DNA of 13,384 nt from CAZNPW01 sp964575185 (GTDB lineage Bacteria > Pseudomonadota > Alphaproteobacteria > Rhodobacterales > Rhodobacteraceae). A model generated the notes under the pieces. That model ran no database searches. It worked only from the letters and a program-made list of their open reading frames with translations, and was not told where the DNA came from. Numbering within the stretch: the stretch's first letter is position 1; each line of letters starts with the position of its first letter. The DNA lies in assembly GCA_964575185.1 (NCBI GenBank), contig CAZNPW010000069.1, forward strand, positions 1 through 13,384. The letters are read 5' to 3'. Shown here piece by piece: positions 6,283-11,897 of this stretch. Position numbers and translations under genes: made by a program.

Positions 6283-6930
6283 ATGCTGCTGCCGCACCGC
6301 CACGATTATTCGCGCGCCGAACGGGTCTCCGACGCCGTGGTCCATCTTTCGGGGATCGCCATCGCGGTCGTCGCGGTGCCGGTGCTGATGACGCTGGCGC
6401 TGGTGCTGCACCGCGACGGGGCGGCGCTGGCGGGGACCGGCCTCTACGGGCTGGCGCTGATCGCGATGCTGGTGTGCTCGGCGCTCTACAACATGACCGA
6501 CGCGGCGGCGCGCAAGGTCTGGTTCCGCAGGCTCGACCACATCGCCATCTTCGTGCTGATCGCGGCGACCTACACGGTGTTCCAGACCCTGTCGGAGCGG
6601 GGCGGCTGGCTTGTCCCGGTGCTGTGGGGCGCGGCGGCGGCGGGGATCGTGATCCGCCTCTTCGCCCCCGACCGGCTGAAGCTGACGGCGATCTTCATTG
6701 CCCTCGGGATGGGCTGGGCGGGGCTGGCGGCGGGGCCGGAGTTCATGGGCCAGCTCTCGCTCGCGGTGGTGATCCTGGTGGTGACCGGCGGCGCGCTGTA
6801 TACGGTCGGCGTGGGCTTCTTCCTGTTCGACCGGCTGCCCTTCCACTACACGATCTGGCACGTCCTGGTGCTGGCCGCGAGCCTCGTGTTCTACGCCGCG
6901 GTGACCGTCCACCTGGTGCAGACGGCCTGA
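6283..6930 (+). CDS. Hemolysin III / PAQR family membrane protein
   Basis: A 215-residue integral membrane protein with seven probable transmembrane helices, of the hemolysin III (YqfA-like) branch of the PAQR superfamily. The metal-site pattern of the family is present: VVHLSGI (19-25), CSALYNM (65-71), RRLDHIAIF (82-90), and the C-terminal LPFHYTIWHVLVL (185-197), whose two histidines sit five residues apart. Family members are thought to be zinc-dependent hydrolase-like or membrane-homeostasis proteins; the haemolysin name comes from a Bacillus protein and need not apply. The ATG at 6283 matches the usual short N-terminus, but no strong ribosome site is seen. A TAGCCT box (6271-6276) upstream resembles other -10 candidates here, without a clear -35. 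It converges with the aminotransferase gene 12 bases downstream. Confidence 0.93.
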   Translation: MLLPHRHDYSRAERVSDAVVHLSGIAIAVVAVPVLMTLALVLHRDGAALAGTGLYGLALIAMLVCSALYNMTDAAARKVWFRRLDHIAIFVLIAATYTVFQTLSERGGWLVPVLWGAAAAGIVIRLFAPDRLKLTAIFIALGMGWAGLAAGPEFMGQLSLAVVILVVTGGALYTVGVGFFLFDRLPFHYTIWHVLVLAASLVFYAAVTVHLVQTA

Positions 6931-6942
6931 GCCCCCCGGGGG

Positions 6943-7809
6943 TCACACGGCGGCGCGGCGCATCTCGTCGATGTAGATCTCGCGCAGGCGGCGGGCGACG
7001 GGGCCGGGGGTGCCCGAGCCGACGGGGGTGCCGTCGACCTCGACCACCGGCATGACGAAGATCGTGGCCGCGGTGGCGAAGGCCTCGTCCGCGCCCTGCG
7101 CCTCGGCGACCGTGAAGGGCCGCTCCTCGACCTCGAACTGCGCCTCGGCGGCGAAGCGCAGCACGGCGGCGCGGGTGATCCCGTGCAGGATGTCGTGGCC
7201 GAGCTGACGGGTGATGATCCGGTTGCCCCTGACGATGTAGGCGTTGTTCGAGGTGCCCTCGGTCACGCCCCGGTCGTCGGTGAACCAGGCGTCGTCGCAG
7301 CCGGCCGCCCTCGCCGCCATCTTGGCCATCGAGGGATAGAGGAGCTGCACCGTCTTGATGTCGACCCGGCCCCAGCGCAGGTCCGGGATCGTGATGACGC
7401 GCAAGCCCGTCCGCGCGGCGGGGGCGTCGGCGAGCGTCGGGATGTCCTGCGTGAAGGCCACGACGGTGGGCGGGCATTCCGGCCCCGGCATGACGAAGCT
7501 GCGGTCGCCCGGGTTGCCGCGCGTCACCTGCAGGTAGACCATCCCCTGGTCGACGGCGTTGCGCGCCACAAGCTCGCGGAACATCGCGGTCAGGCCGTCG
7601 TCGGTCATCGGCCGCGGCATGTCCAGCTCGGCGAGCGACCGGGCGAGGCGGCGCAGGTGGCCGTCCATGTCGACCAGCCGCCCGTCGAGGACCGATGTCA
7701 CCTCGTAGACCCCGTCGGCCATGAGGAAGCCGCGGTCGAACACCGACACGCGGGCCTGATCCTCGGGCAGGTAGTCGCCGTCGACATAGACGGTGCGGGC
7801 CATGGTCAT
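6943..7809 (-). CDS. dat: D-amino acid aminotransferase (class IV PLP enzyme)
   Basis: A 288-residue class IV pyridoxal-phosphate aminotransferase, most like D-amino acid transaminase, which interconverts D-alanine and 2-oxoglutarate with pyruvate and D-glutamate. Motifs: FDRGFLMADGVYEV (24-37), VYLQVTRGNPGDRSF (91-105), LRWGRVDIKTVQLLYPSMAK (144-163) with the PLP lysine at about 152, and VTEGTSNNAYIV (182-193). WGR-DIK favours D-alanine aminotransferase over branched-chain aminotransferase, although class IV enzymes are easily mislabelled. The first ATG (7809) overlaps the epimerase stop as ATGA, so I chose it; a second ATG lies at 7803. This 4-base overlap implies translational coupling and a joint role in D-glutamate metabolism. 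Confidence 0.88.
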   Translation of the reverse strand: MTMARTVYVDGDYLPEDQARVSVFDRGFLMADGVYEVTSVLDGRLVDMDGHLRRLARSLAELDMPRPMTDDGLTAMFRELVARNAVDQGMVYLQVTRGNPGDRSFVMPGPECPPTVVAFTQDIPTLADAPAARTGLRVITIPDLRWGRVDIKTVQLLYPSMAKMAARAAGCDDAWFTDDRGVTEGTSNNAYIVRGNRIITRQLGHDILHGITRAAVLRFAAEAQFEVEERPFTVAEAQGADEAFATAATIFVMPVVEVDGTPVGSGTPGPVARRLREIYIDEMRRAAV

Positions 7810-8768
7810 CCCCAGAGCTGCGGGTCGGGCGGGTGGACGCCTGCGTCATCGTAGGCGAGCGGATGGGCGCGGTCCTGCGCCAGCAAGAGCGGGCCGTCAA
7901 GGTCCACCCAGTCGGCCCCCTGCGCGACCAGCACCGCCGGGGCCATGGCGAGCGAGCTTGCCACCATGCAGCCCGCCATCACCCCGAAGCCCGCCGCCCG
8001 CGCGGCCTCGCGCAAGGCCAGCGCCTCGGTCAGCCCGCCGGTCTTGTCGAGCTTGATGTTGACGAGGTCGTATGTCCCCGCCAGCCCCGGCAGCGAGGCG
8101 CGGTCGCGGCAGCTTTCATCCGCGCAGACGGGCAGGGGGCGGGGGATCTCGGCCAGCACCGCGTCGGCACCGGCGGGAAGCGGCTGTTCGACCATCGCCA
8201 CCCCCAGCCGCACCAGGTGCGGCGCGAGGTCGCGGTAGATGTCGGCCGTCCAGCCTTCGTTCGCATCGACGATGACCCGCGCGCGCGGCGCGCCCGCCCG
8301 CACCGCCTCCACCCGTGCCATGTCCCCGGCCGTGCCGAGCTTGATCTTCAGGACCGGGCGATGGGCGTTTTGCGCCGCCGCGGCGCGCATCGCCGCGGGG
8401 GTGTCGAGCGACAGCGTGTAGGCCGTGACGCGCCGTTCCGGCGCGGGCAGCCCCGCGAGCGTCCAGGCGCGGACCCCGGCCGCCTTGGCCTCGAGGTCCC
8501 ACAGCGCGCAGTCCACGGCGTTGCGCGCGGCACCGGGCGGCAGCGCCTCCTGCAGCGCCGCGCGGTCGATCCCGTCGGGCAGGCCCGCGACCTGCGCCGC
8601 CACCGACTCCGGGCTTTCGCCGTAGCGGGCATAGGGCACGCATTCGCCGCGCCCCCGCGCCCCGCCGCGCTCCACCGTCACCGTCAGCACCCGCGCCTCG
8701 GTCCGGCTGCCGCGGCTGATGGCGAAGGCATGGCGCAAGGGGTAGGTCTCGGCCGAAACGGAGATCAC
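7806..8768 (-). CDS. dgcA: Enolase-superfamily epimerase, DgcA-type (N-acetyl-D-glutamate racemase / dipeptide epimerase)
   Basis: A 320-residue enolase-superfamily enzyme close to L-Ala-D/L-Glu epimerases. Catalytic residues are in place: KIK (141-143), metal ligands D168 (VDANEGW), E194 (MVEQPLP) and D217 (CADES), lysine 239 in NIKLDKTGG, and DLDG (289-292). The N-terminal block RGRGECVPYARYGES is, as I recall, typical of DgcA, the N-acetyl-D-glutamate racemase of a D-glutamate catabolic route. A true dipeptide epimerase for murein recycling is the alternative. I chose the GTG at 8768: it begins the conserved N-terminus (ISVSAETYPLRHAFAISRG) and has an AAAGGA ribosome site; the open frame further upstream is low-complexity. 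The DgcN partner (DUF1611) is absent on both sides. Confidence 0.85.
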   Translation of the reverse strand: MISVSAETYPLRHAFAISRGSRTEARVLTVTVERGGARGRGECVPYARYGESPESVAAQVAGLPDGIDRAALQEALPPGAARNAVDCALWDLEAKAAGVRAWTLAGLPAPERRVTAYTLSLDTPAAMRAAAAQNAHRPVLKIKLGTAGDMARVEAVRAGAPRARVIVDANEGWTADIYRDLAPHLVRLGVAMVEQPLPAGADAVLAEIPRPLPVCADESCRDRASLPGLAGTYDLVNIKLDKTGGLTEALALREAARAAGFGVMAGCMVASSLAMAPAVLVAQGADWVDLDGPLLLAQDRAHPLAYDDAGVHPPDPQLWG

Positions 8769-9051
8769 GGGGCGGTTCCTTTCGATCGTGGCCCGACGGC
8801 CCGCCGCGGCCGCAGGGGCGCGCGGCGGCTGACCCCCCCTACACCGGCCGCGGCGCTCCGGCCAGCCGGCCGGGCCGGGCGAGGGAATCACCCGCGCCCG
8901 GAGGCGGGCATCGGGCCGGCAGGCCGGATGGAAAGCTGACCCTCCGGTCGAAAAACGCGCCCGCGCGGACCTTCGGCGGGCGCCGCGCCGCGCCTCGGCC
9001 CGTCACGCCCGGGCGATCGGCGGGCTTTGCAGCGGGAGTCTTCACAAAACG

Positions 9052-9080
9052 TTGACAGATTGCGCGAAAGCCCCTTCAGT
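9052..9080 (+). promoter_or_regulatory. Plus-strand promoter in the sdhB-dgcA gap
   Basis: A perfect TTGACA (9052-9057) followed after 17 bases by TTCAGT (9075-9080). It sits in the least GC-rich patch of the gap (ttcacaaaacgttgacagat). No protein gene follows on this strand, so it would drive a non-coding or antisense transcript with a start near 9087. Confidence 0.35.
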
Positions 9081-9086
9081 CTGCTG

Positions 9087-9200
9087 CACCGCACGGCGGC
9101 GTGCGAACGGAACACCCGGCTGCAAGGGGAAGGGAGGCCCCGCGCAGCACCTGCGGGAGGACGCGCGCCCCGGGGCACCCCCCCGGGGCGTCGCTGTTTT
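9087..9200 (+). ncRNA. Possible small RNA, about 114 nt
   Basis: The predicted start downstream of the 9052-9080 promoter and the hairpin at 9166-9190 followed by TTTT (9197-9200) frame a short plus-strand transcript. It has no credible reading frame and matches no RNA family I recognise (no tRNA, SRP RNA or 6S signature seen). If it read through the hairpin it would run antisense to sdhB. This is inference from two sequence elements only. Confidence 0.22.
9166..9190 (+). terminator. Strong GC hairpin, terminator-like
   Basis: A perfect 10-bp inverted repeat: CGCCCCGGGG (9166-9175), a 5-base loop, CCCCGGGGCG (9181-9190). On the plus strand it is followed by TCGCTGTTTT, so the T-run is short and six bases away. 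On the minus strand it lies about 80 bases past the sdhB stop with no T-run, so it could also stabilise the 3' end of the sdh transcript. Confidence 0.35.
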
Positions 9201-9214
9201 CCGGGGCGTCGCTG
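9183..9214. repeat. 14-bp direct repeat separated by TTTT
   Basis: CCGGGGCGTCGCTG occurs at 9183-9196 and again at 9201-9214, with TTTT between. The first copy shares its left half with the right arm of the hairpin. It is probably a small local duplication; no function is evident. Confidence 0.6.
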
Positions 9215-9270
9215 GTGTCCGCCGGGCGCGCGGGCCGCCGGGGCATCCCCGCCGACCGCCCGGCCGCCGC

Positions 9271-10050
9271 CTACACCACCCGCTCCACCATCATCTTCTT
9301 GATCTCGGCGATGGCCTTGGCCGGGTTCAGCCCCTTGGGGCAGGTCTTGGCGCAGTTCATGATCGTGTGGCAGCGGTAGAGCTTGAACGGGTCCTCGAGC
9401 GCGTCGAGCCTTTCGCCCGTCGCCTCGTCGCGGCTGTCGATGATCCAGCGGTAGGCGTGCAGCAGCGCGGCGGGGCCGAGGAAGCGGTCGGAGTTCCACC
9501 AGTAGCTCGGGCAGGCGGTCGAGCACGACGCGCACATCACGCATTCGTAAAGGCCGTCGAGCTTCTTGCGGTCCTCGATCGACTGCCGCCATTCGCGCGC
9601 CGGGCGGTTGGTCTTGGTCTCGAGCCAGGGCATGATGCTGGCGTGCTGCGCGTAGAACAGCGTCAGGTCGGGGACCAGGTCCTTGACCACCGGCATGTGC
9701 GGCAGGGGGTAGATGCGGATGTCGCCCTTGACCTCGTCCATGCCGTAGATGCAGGCGAGCGTGTTGATCCCGTCGATGTTCATGGCGCAGGACCCGCAGA
9801 TCCCCTCGCGGCAGGACCGGCGGAAGGTCAGCGTGGGGTCGATGTCGGACTTGATCTTGATCAGCGCGTCCAGCACCATCGGCCCGCAGCGGTCGGTGTC
9901 GACGAAGTAGGTGTCGACGCGGGGATTCTCGGCGTCGTCGGGGTTCCAGCGGTAGATCAGGAACTTGCGCACGTTCACCGCGCCCTCGGGACGGGGCCAG
10001 GTCTTGCCGGTGCGGACCTTGCTGTTCGTCGGAAGCGTCAACTGGACCAT
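9271..10050 (-). CDS. sdhB: Succinate dehydrogenase iron-sulfur subunit
   Basis: SdhB carries the three iron-sulfur clusters that pass electrons from SdhA to ubiquinone in complex II, on the cytoplasmic face of the inner membrane. The 259-residue product has every cluster motif: CREGICGSC plus the later TLAC for [2Fe-2S], CVMCASCSTACP for the [4Fe-4S] cluster, and CHTIMNCAKTCPKG for the remaining ligands. PSYWWNSDRFLGPAAL and RFLGPAALLHAYRWI are typical. Length and N-terminus (MVQLTLPTNSKVRTGKTW) fit alphaproteobacterial SdhB. The ATG at 10050 has AGGA 7 bases upstream, overlapping the preceding stop region, and the gap to the lipoprotein gene is only 7 bases. It is the last gene of the cluster that begins with sdhA. 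Confidence 0.98.
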   Translation of the reverse strand: MVQLTLPTNSKVRTGKTWPRPEGAVNVRKFLIYRWNPDDAENPRVDTYFVDTDRCGPMVLDALIKIKSDIDPTLTFRRSCREGICGSCAMNIDGINTLACIYGMDEVKGDIRIYPLPHMPVVKDLVPDLTLFYAQHASIMPWLETKTNRPAREWRQSIEDRKKLDGLYECVMCASCSTACPSYWWNSDRFLGPAALLHAYRWIIDSRDEATGERLDALEDPFKLYRCHTIMNCAKTCPKGLNPAKAIAEIKKMMVERVV

Positions 10051-10057
10051 GGGGTTC

Positions 10058-10339
10058 CTACCTTGGCACGGCGGTGTAGGGGCGGGTGGGCATCCGGCCC
10101 GACCGGTCGAGCACGCAGGCCGCGAAGACGTCGGAGGGGTCGCGGCCCAGCACCCAGTCGGAGGCGATGGTGACGCTTCCGCCCGCGCGCATCCGCCCGT
10201 CGGACCCGATGCCGATCCCGACCTCGCCGCGCGGCCGTTCGGCCAGCCGCGCGCTGTCCAGGCAGAGGCGTTCGGCCCGGTCGACGGGCAGCGGCCCGCA
10301 GGCCGCCAGCAGCAGCAGGGCGGACAGCGCCGGCTTCAC
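10058..10339 (-). CDS. Small putative lipoprotein in the sdh cluster (second of two)
   Basis: A 93-residue protein with a lipoprotein signal: MKPALSALLLLAACGPLP, the lipobox LAAC placing the lipidated Cys at residue 14. The mature part is short and polar with two further cysteines (about 26 and 75), which could form a disulfide in the periplasm. The middle (EVGIGIGSDGRMRAGGSVT) looks beta-rich and ends in VLDRSGRMPTRPYTAVPR. I do not recognise a domain. The start is GTG at 10339, overlapping the preceding TGA as GTGA, so translation is likely coupled to the upstream lipoprotein; sdhB follows 7 bases after the stop. The position suggests a role near complex II, but that is inference from context only. 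Confidence 0.7.
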   Translation of the reverse strand: MKPALSALLLLAACGPLPVDRAERLCLDSARLAERPRGEVGIGIGSDGRMRAGGSVTIASDWVLGRDPSDVFAACVLDRSGRMPTRPYTAVPR

Positions 10340-10665
10340 AGCGCGACACGGTCGGGCAGGATCGGCGCGCCGATCGACCGGAAGCAGGCGAGCGTGCCGG
10401 GGCGGCTGGCGATCGACAGCACGTTGTCGACGGTCGATGTCCCGGCCTCCACCCCCACGTCGCGGGCGAGCATGCGGATTTCCTCGATGGTGGCGTTCTG
10501 CAGGATGCAGGTCGCGGCCCCCTTGGCCTGGGGGGCCGGCATGACCTCGCCCACCACCGGCAGGATGACGGACTCCGCCGCCTGCCGGGTGATGTCGTCG
10601 GCCAGCACCTGCGGCGAGCAGGCGGCGAGCAGCAGCGTGGCGGCAAGGAGCAGGTCAGGACGCAT
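10336..10665 (-). CDS. Small putative lipoprotein in the sdh cluster (first of two)
   Basis: A 109-residue protein with a lipoprotein-type signal: MRPDLLLAATLLLAACSPQV, lipidated Cys predicted at residue 16. Cleavage by signal peptidase I near VLADD is a possible alternative. The mature part is mainly helical (DDITRQAAESVILPVVGEVM, then ATIEEIRMLARDVGVEAGT) with two more cysteines (about 53 in ATCILQ and 94 in TLACFR). Like its downstream neighbour it therefore has one lipidated plus two other cysteines. No domain is recognised. The ATG at 10665 has a strong ribosome site (GGAGGTG, 5 bases away). Its stop overlaps the next start by 4 bases. It probably acts in the periplasm, anchored to a membrane. 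Confidence 0.75.
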   Translation of the reverse strand: MRPDLLLAATLLLAACSPQVLADDITRQAAESVILPVVGEVMPAPQAKGAATCILQNATIEEIRMLARDVGVEAGTSTVDNVLSIASRPGTLACFRSIGAPILPDRVAL

Positions 10666-10753
10666 CGCGCACCTCCGGGATCGGATCGAGGATAGGGGCG
10701 GGGCCCGCCTTCTGCAATGCGGCGACCAGTCCTGCGGCGGTGCGCGCGGTCAT
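10655..10753 (-). CDS. Possible 32-residue ORF bridging the methyltransferase and lipoprotein genes
   Basis: The methyltransferase stop overlaps an ATG (10753) as ATGA, opening a 32-codon frame that ends 11 bases inside the first lipoprotein gene. The product begins MTARTAAGLVAALQKAG and ends ILDPIPEVRDAS, with a short amphipathic helix and an acidic tail. The overlaps on both sides suggest it might carry ribosomes from one gene to the next even if the peptide has no role. It has no separate ribosome site that I can see. Existence as an expressed gene is unproven. Confidence 0.3.
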   Translation of the reverse strand: MTARTAAGLVAALQKAGPAPILDPIPEVRDAS

Positions 10754-11466
10754 GCGCCCGGTCCGGCGGGGGTTGCGAGGAACACCGTCTCCCCCGGCAG
10801 CAGCCCGTGCGCCACCGCCTGCCGCGGGGTGGCCACCGCTTCCTCCAGCGCCAGGCCCGCGGCGCGGATGCGGTCGCGCAGGTCGCGGCCGTAGAGCCGC
10901 AGGTGGTCGGCCTGCCCGTAGTGGAGTTTTCGCGCGGCGGGGGTGGCCAGGCCCGCGTCCTCGTAGGTCGCGGGCCAGCCCTCGACGATGGGCACGGTCA
11001 GGACCAGCGTGCCCTCCGGCGAAAGCAGCCGGCGCAGCTCGGCCAGCGCGGCGGCGTCGTCGACGTGTTCGAGGACGTGGTTGCACAGGATCAGGTCGTA
11101 GGGGCCGGGCAGGCCGGTCGCGGTGATGTCGACCGCATGGTCGATCCCCGGCCGCGCGCGCAGGTCGGCCGTCGCGTAGACCCCCGCGCCGCGCCGGGCG
11201 AGCGCGGCGAGCTGCGGCTCGGGTGCGAAGTGCAGCACCCGGTCGCCCGCCCGCGGCAGGCCCCGCGCGGCCAGCACCAGCGCGATCAGCCGGTGCCGTT
11301 CGAGCGACCCGCAGCGTGGGCACATCGCGTTCAGCCGGGGGGGCCGCCCGTAGGCCCGGAAGCGCCCCCGGTGCCCGCAGAGCGGGCAGGCGCAGGGATG
11401 CGTCCCGCGCAGGTCGCGCAGAAAGCGCGCGACCGTGGCGGCGGCGGAGAGGGCGGGATGGGCCAC
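10750..11466 (-). CDS. SAM-dependent methyltransferase with N-terminal zinc ribbon
   Basis: A 238-residue soluble class I methyltransferase. Two CxxC pairs near the N-terminus (C27-C30 in CPLC, C49-C52 in CPRCGSLERHR) form a probable zinc ribbon. The Rossmann part starts VLHFAPEPQL (77-86), which is degenerate compared with GxGxG but usual for this subfamily. It continues with DLRARPGIDHAVDI (101-114), the acceptor-strand motif YDLILCNHVLEHVDD (123-137), and LHYGQADHLRLYGRDLRDRI (181-200). Related enzymes often occur in cell-surface sugar clusters; substrate unknown. I chose the GTG at 11466 because the ribbon needs the N-terminal part and no better start exists, although no ribosome site is visible. 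It follows vapD by 19 bases inside the sdhA-sdhB interval. Confidence 0.82.
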   Translation of the reverse strand: MAHPALSAAATVARFLRDLRGTHPCACPLCGHRGRFRAYGRPPRLNAMCPRCGSLERHRLIALVLAARGLPRAGDRVLHFAPEPQLAALARRGAGVYATADLRARPGIDHAVDITATGLPGPYDLILCNHVLEHVDDAAALAELRRLLSPEGTLVLTVPIVEGWPATYEDAGLATPAARKLHYGQADHLRLYGRDLRDRIRAAGLALEEAVATPRQAVAHGLLPGETVFLATPAGPGA

Positions 11467-11485
11467 GGGCAGGGGCAGGAACGGC

Positions 11486-11839
11486 CTAGCGCCGTGTCGC
11501 CAGGGCGCGCTCGACCGCCGGCCGCAGGTCGTTGTTGTCCTCGATCCGCAACATGCGGATGTCGCTGACCGCAGGGCCGAACCACGGATAGTCGGTCGTC
11601 AGCTGCTGCACGGCCAGCACGCAGGTCACGGCATCGACGCTGTCGTCACCGAAGTAGACCGACCCCTGCGTCCGGTCGAACCCGAAGCTGCGCAGCGTCC
11701 GGCCCACGTCGGCATAGGCGTTCTGCCACGAATCGTTGTGGTAGCTCGCCTTCAACGTGGCGGTGTCGAGGTCGAAGGCGATGGCATACACGACGGGTTT
11801 CGCCCCGGAGTTGTGACCGACGGAAGACCTGACATTCAT
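11486..11839 (-). CDS. vapD: Virulence-associated protein D (VapD) family, Cas2-like putative endoribonuclease
   Basis: A 117-residue protein with clear VapD signatures. VYAIAFDLDTATLKASY (17-33) contains the early Asp equivalent to the conserved acidic residue of the Helicobacter enzyme; then come SWQNAYADVGRTLRSFGF (37-54), TQGSVYFGD (57-65), LAVQQL (75-80), WFGPAVSDIRMLRIED (86-101) and the acidic NNDL. VapD proteins have a Cas2-like ferredoxin fold, and some cleave RNA or act as toxins; activity here is inferred. A 15-residue N-terminal extension (MNVRSSVGHNSGAKP) precedes the core. The ATG at 11839 has AGGA upstream; a GTG at 11887 is possible. GC is lower (about 64%) than in the following methyltransferase gene. 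It starts 58 bases after sdhA; no antitoxin-like gene is adjacent. Confidence 0.85.
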   Translation of the reverse strand: MNVRSSVGHNSGAKPVVYAIAFDLDTATLKASYHNDSWQNAYADVGRTLRSFGFDRTQGSVYFGDDSVDAVTCVLAVQQLTTDYPWFGPAVSDIRMLRIEDNNDLRPAVERALATRR

Positions 11840-11897
11840 CCCCGAATCCTGAAGGAACCGTGAACCGCTGCCCCGCGATCGTAGCACGGACGGCGCA

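Larger units (their letters stand above)
8769..9270. other. About 500 bases without a convincing protein gene
   Basis: The stretch between dgcA and the end of sdhB has no reading frame with credible amino acid use; those present are arginine/proline/alanine-rich. It holds a plus-strand promoter candidate (9052-9080), a strong GC hairpin (9166-9190) and a 14-bp direct repeat (9183-9196 and 9201-9214). On the minus strand it must contain the end of the sdhB transcript and the start of dgcA transcription, but I found no clear dgcA promoter. Confidence 0.7.

Noticed and set aside
5256..6284. 342-codon minus-strand open frame opposite the ICMT-like and DUF1244 genes
   Set aside because: Antisense to two well-supported genes; arginine/glutamine/histidine-rich with no recognisable motif.
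5893..6912. 339-codon minus-strand open frame opposite the hemolysin III gene
   Set aside because: Antisense shadow of a clear membrane protein; low-complexity Arg/His/Gln sequence.
6931..6942. CCCCCGGGGG between the convergent hemolysin III and aminotransferase genes as a bidirectional terminator
   Set aside because: A perfect palindrome without a loop and without T-runs; it probably reflects base composition.
7833..8939. 368-codon plus-strand open frame opposite the epimerase gene
   Set aside because: Complement of an enzyme with all catalytic residues in place; composition is typical of a GC shadow.
8839..9045. 68-codon minus-strand frame in the sdhB-dgcA gap
   Set aside because: Its start is GTG without a ribosome site and the product is a Pro/Arg/Ala/Gly mixture with no motif; not supported as a gene.
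9052..10173. 373-codon plus-strand open frame across sdhB and the adjacent gap
   Set aside because: Mostly antisense to sdhB; no domain motif. The promoter nearby is more likely to drive a non-coding transcript, if anything.
11486..11839. VapD as part of a CRISPR system because of its Cas2-like fold
   Set aside because: No repeat array or other cas gene is present, and the motifs are those of VapD, not of Cas2.
10655..11897. The vapD-methyltransferase insert as a mobile element
   Set aside because: No integrase, transposase, flanking repeats or tRNA target seen; spacing is operon-like.
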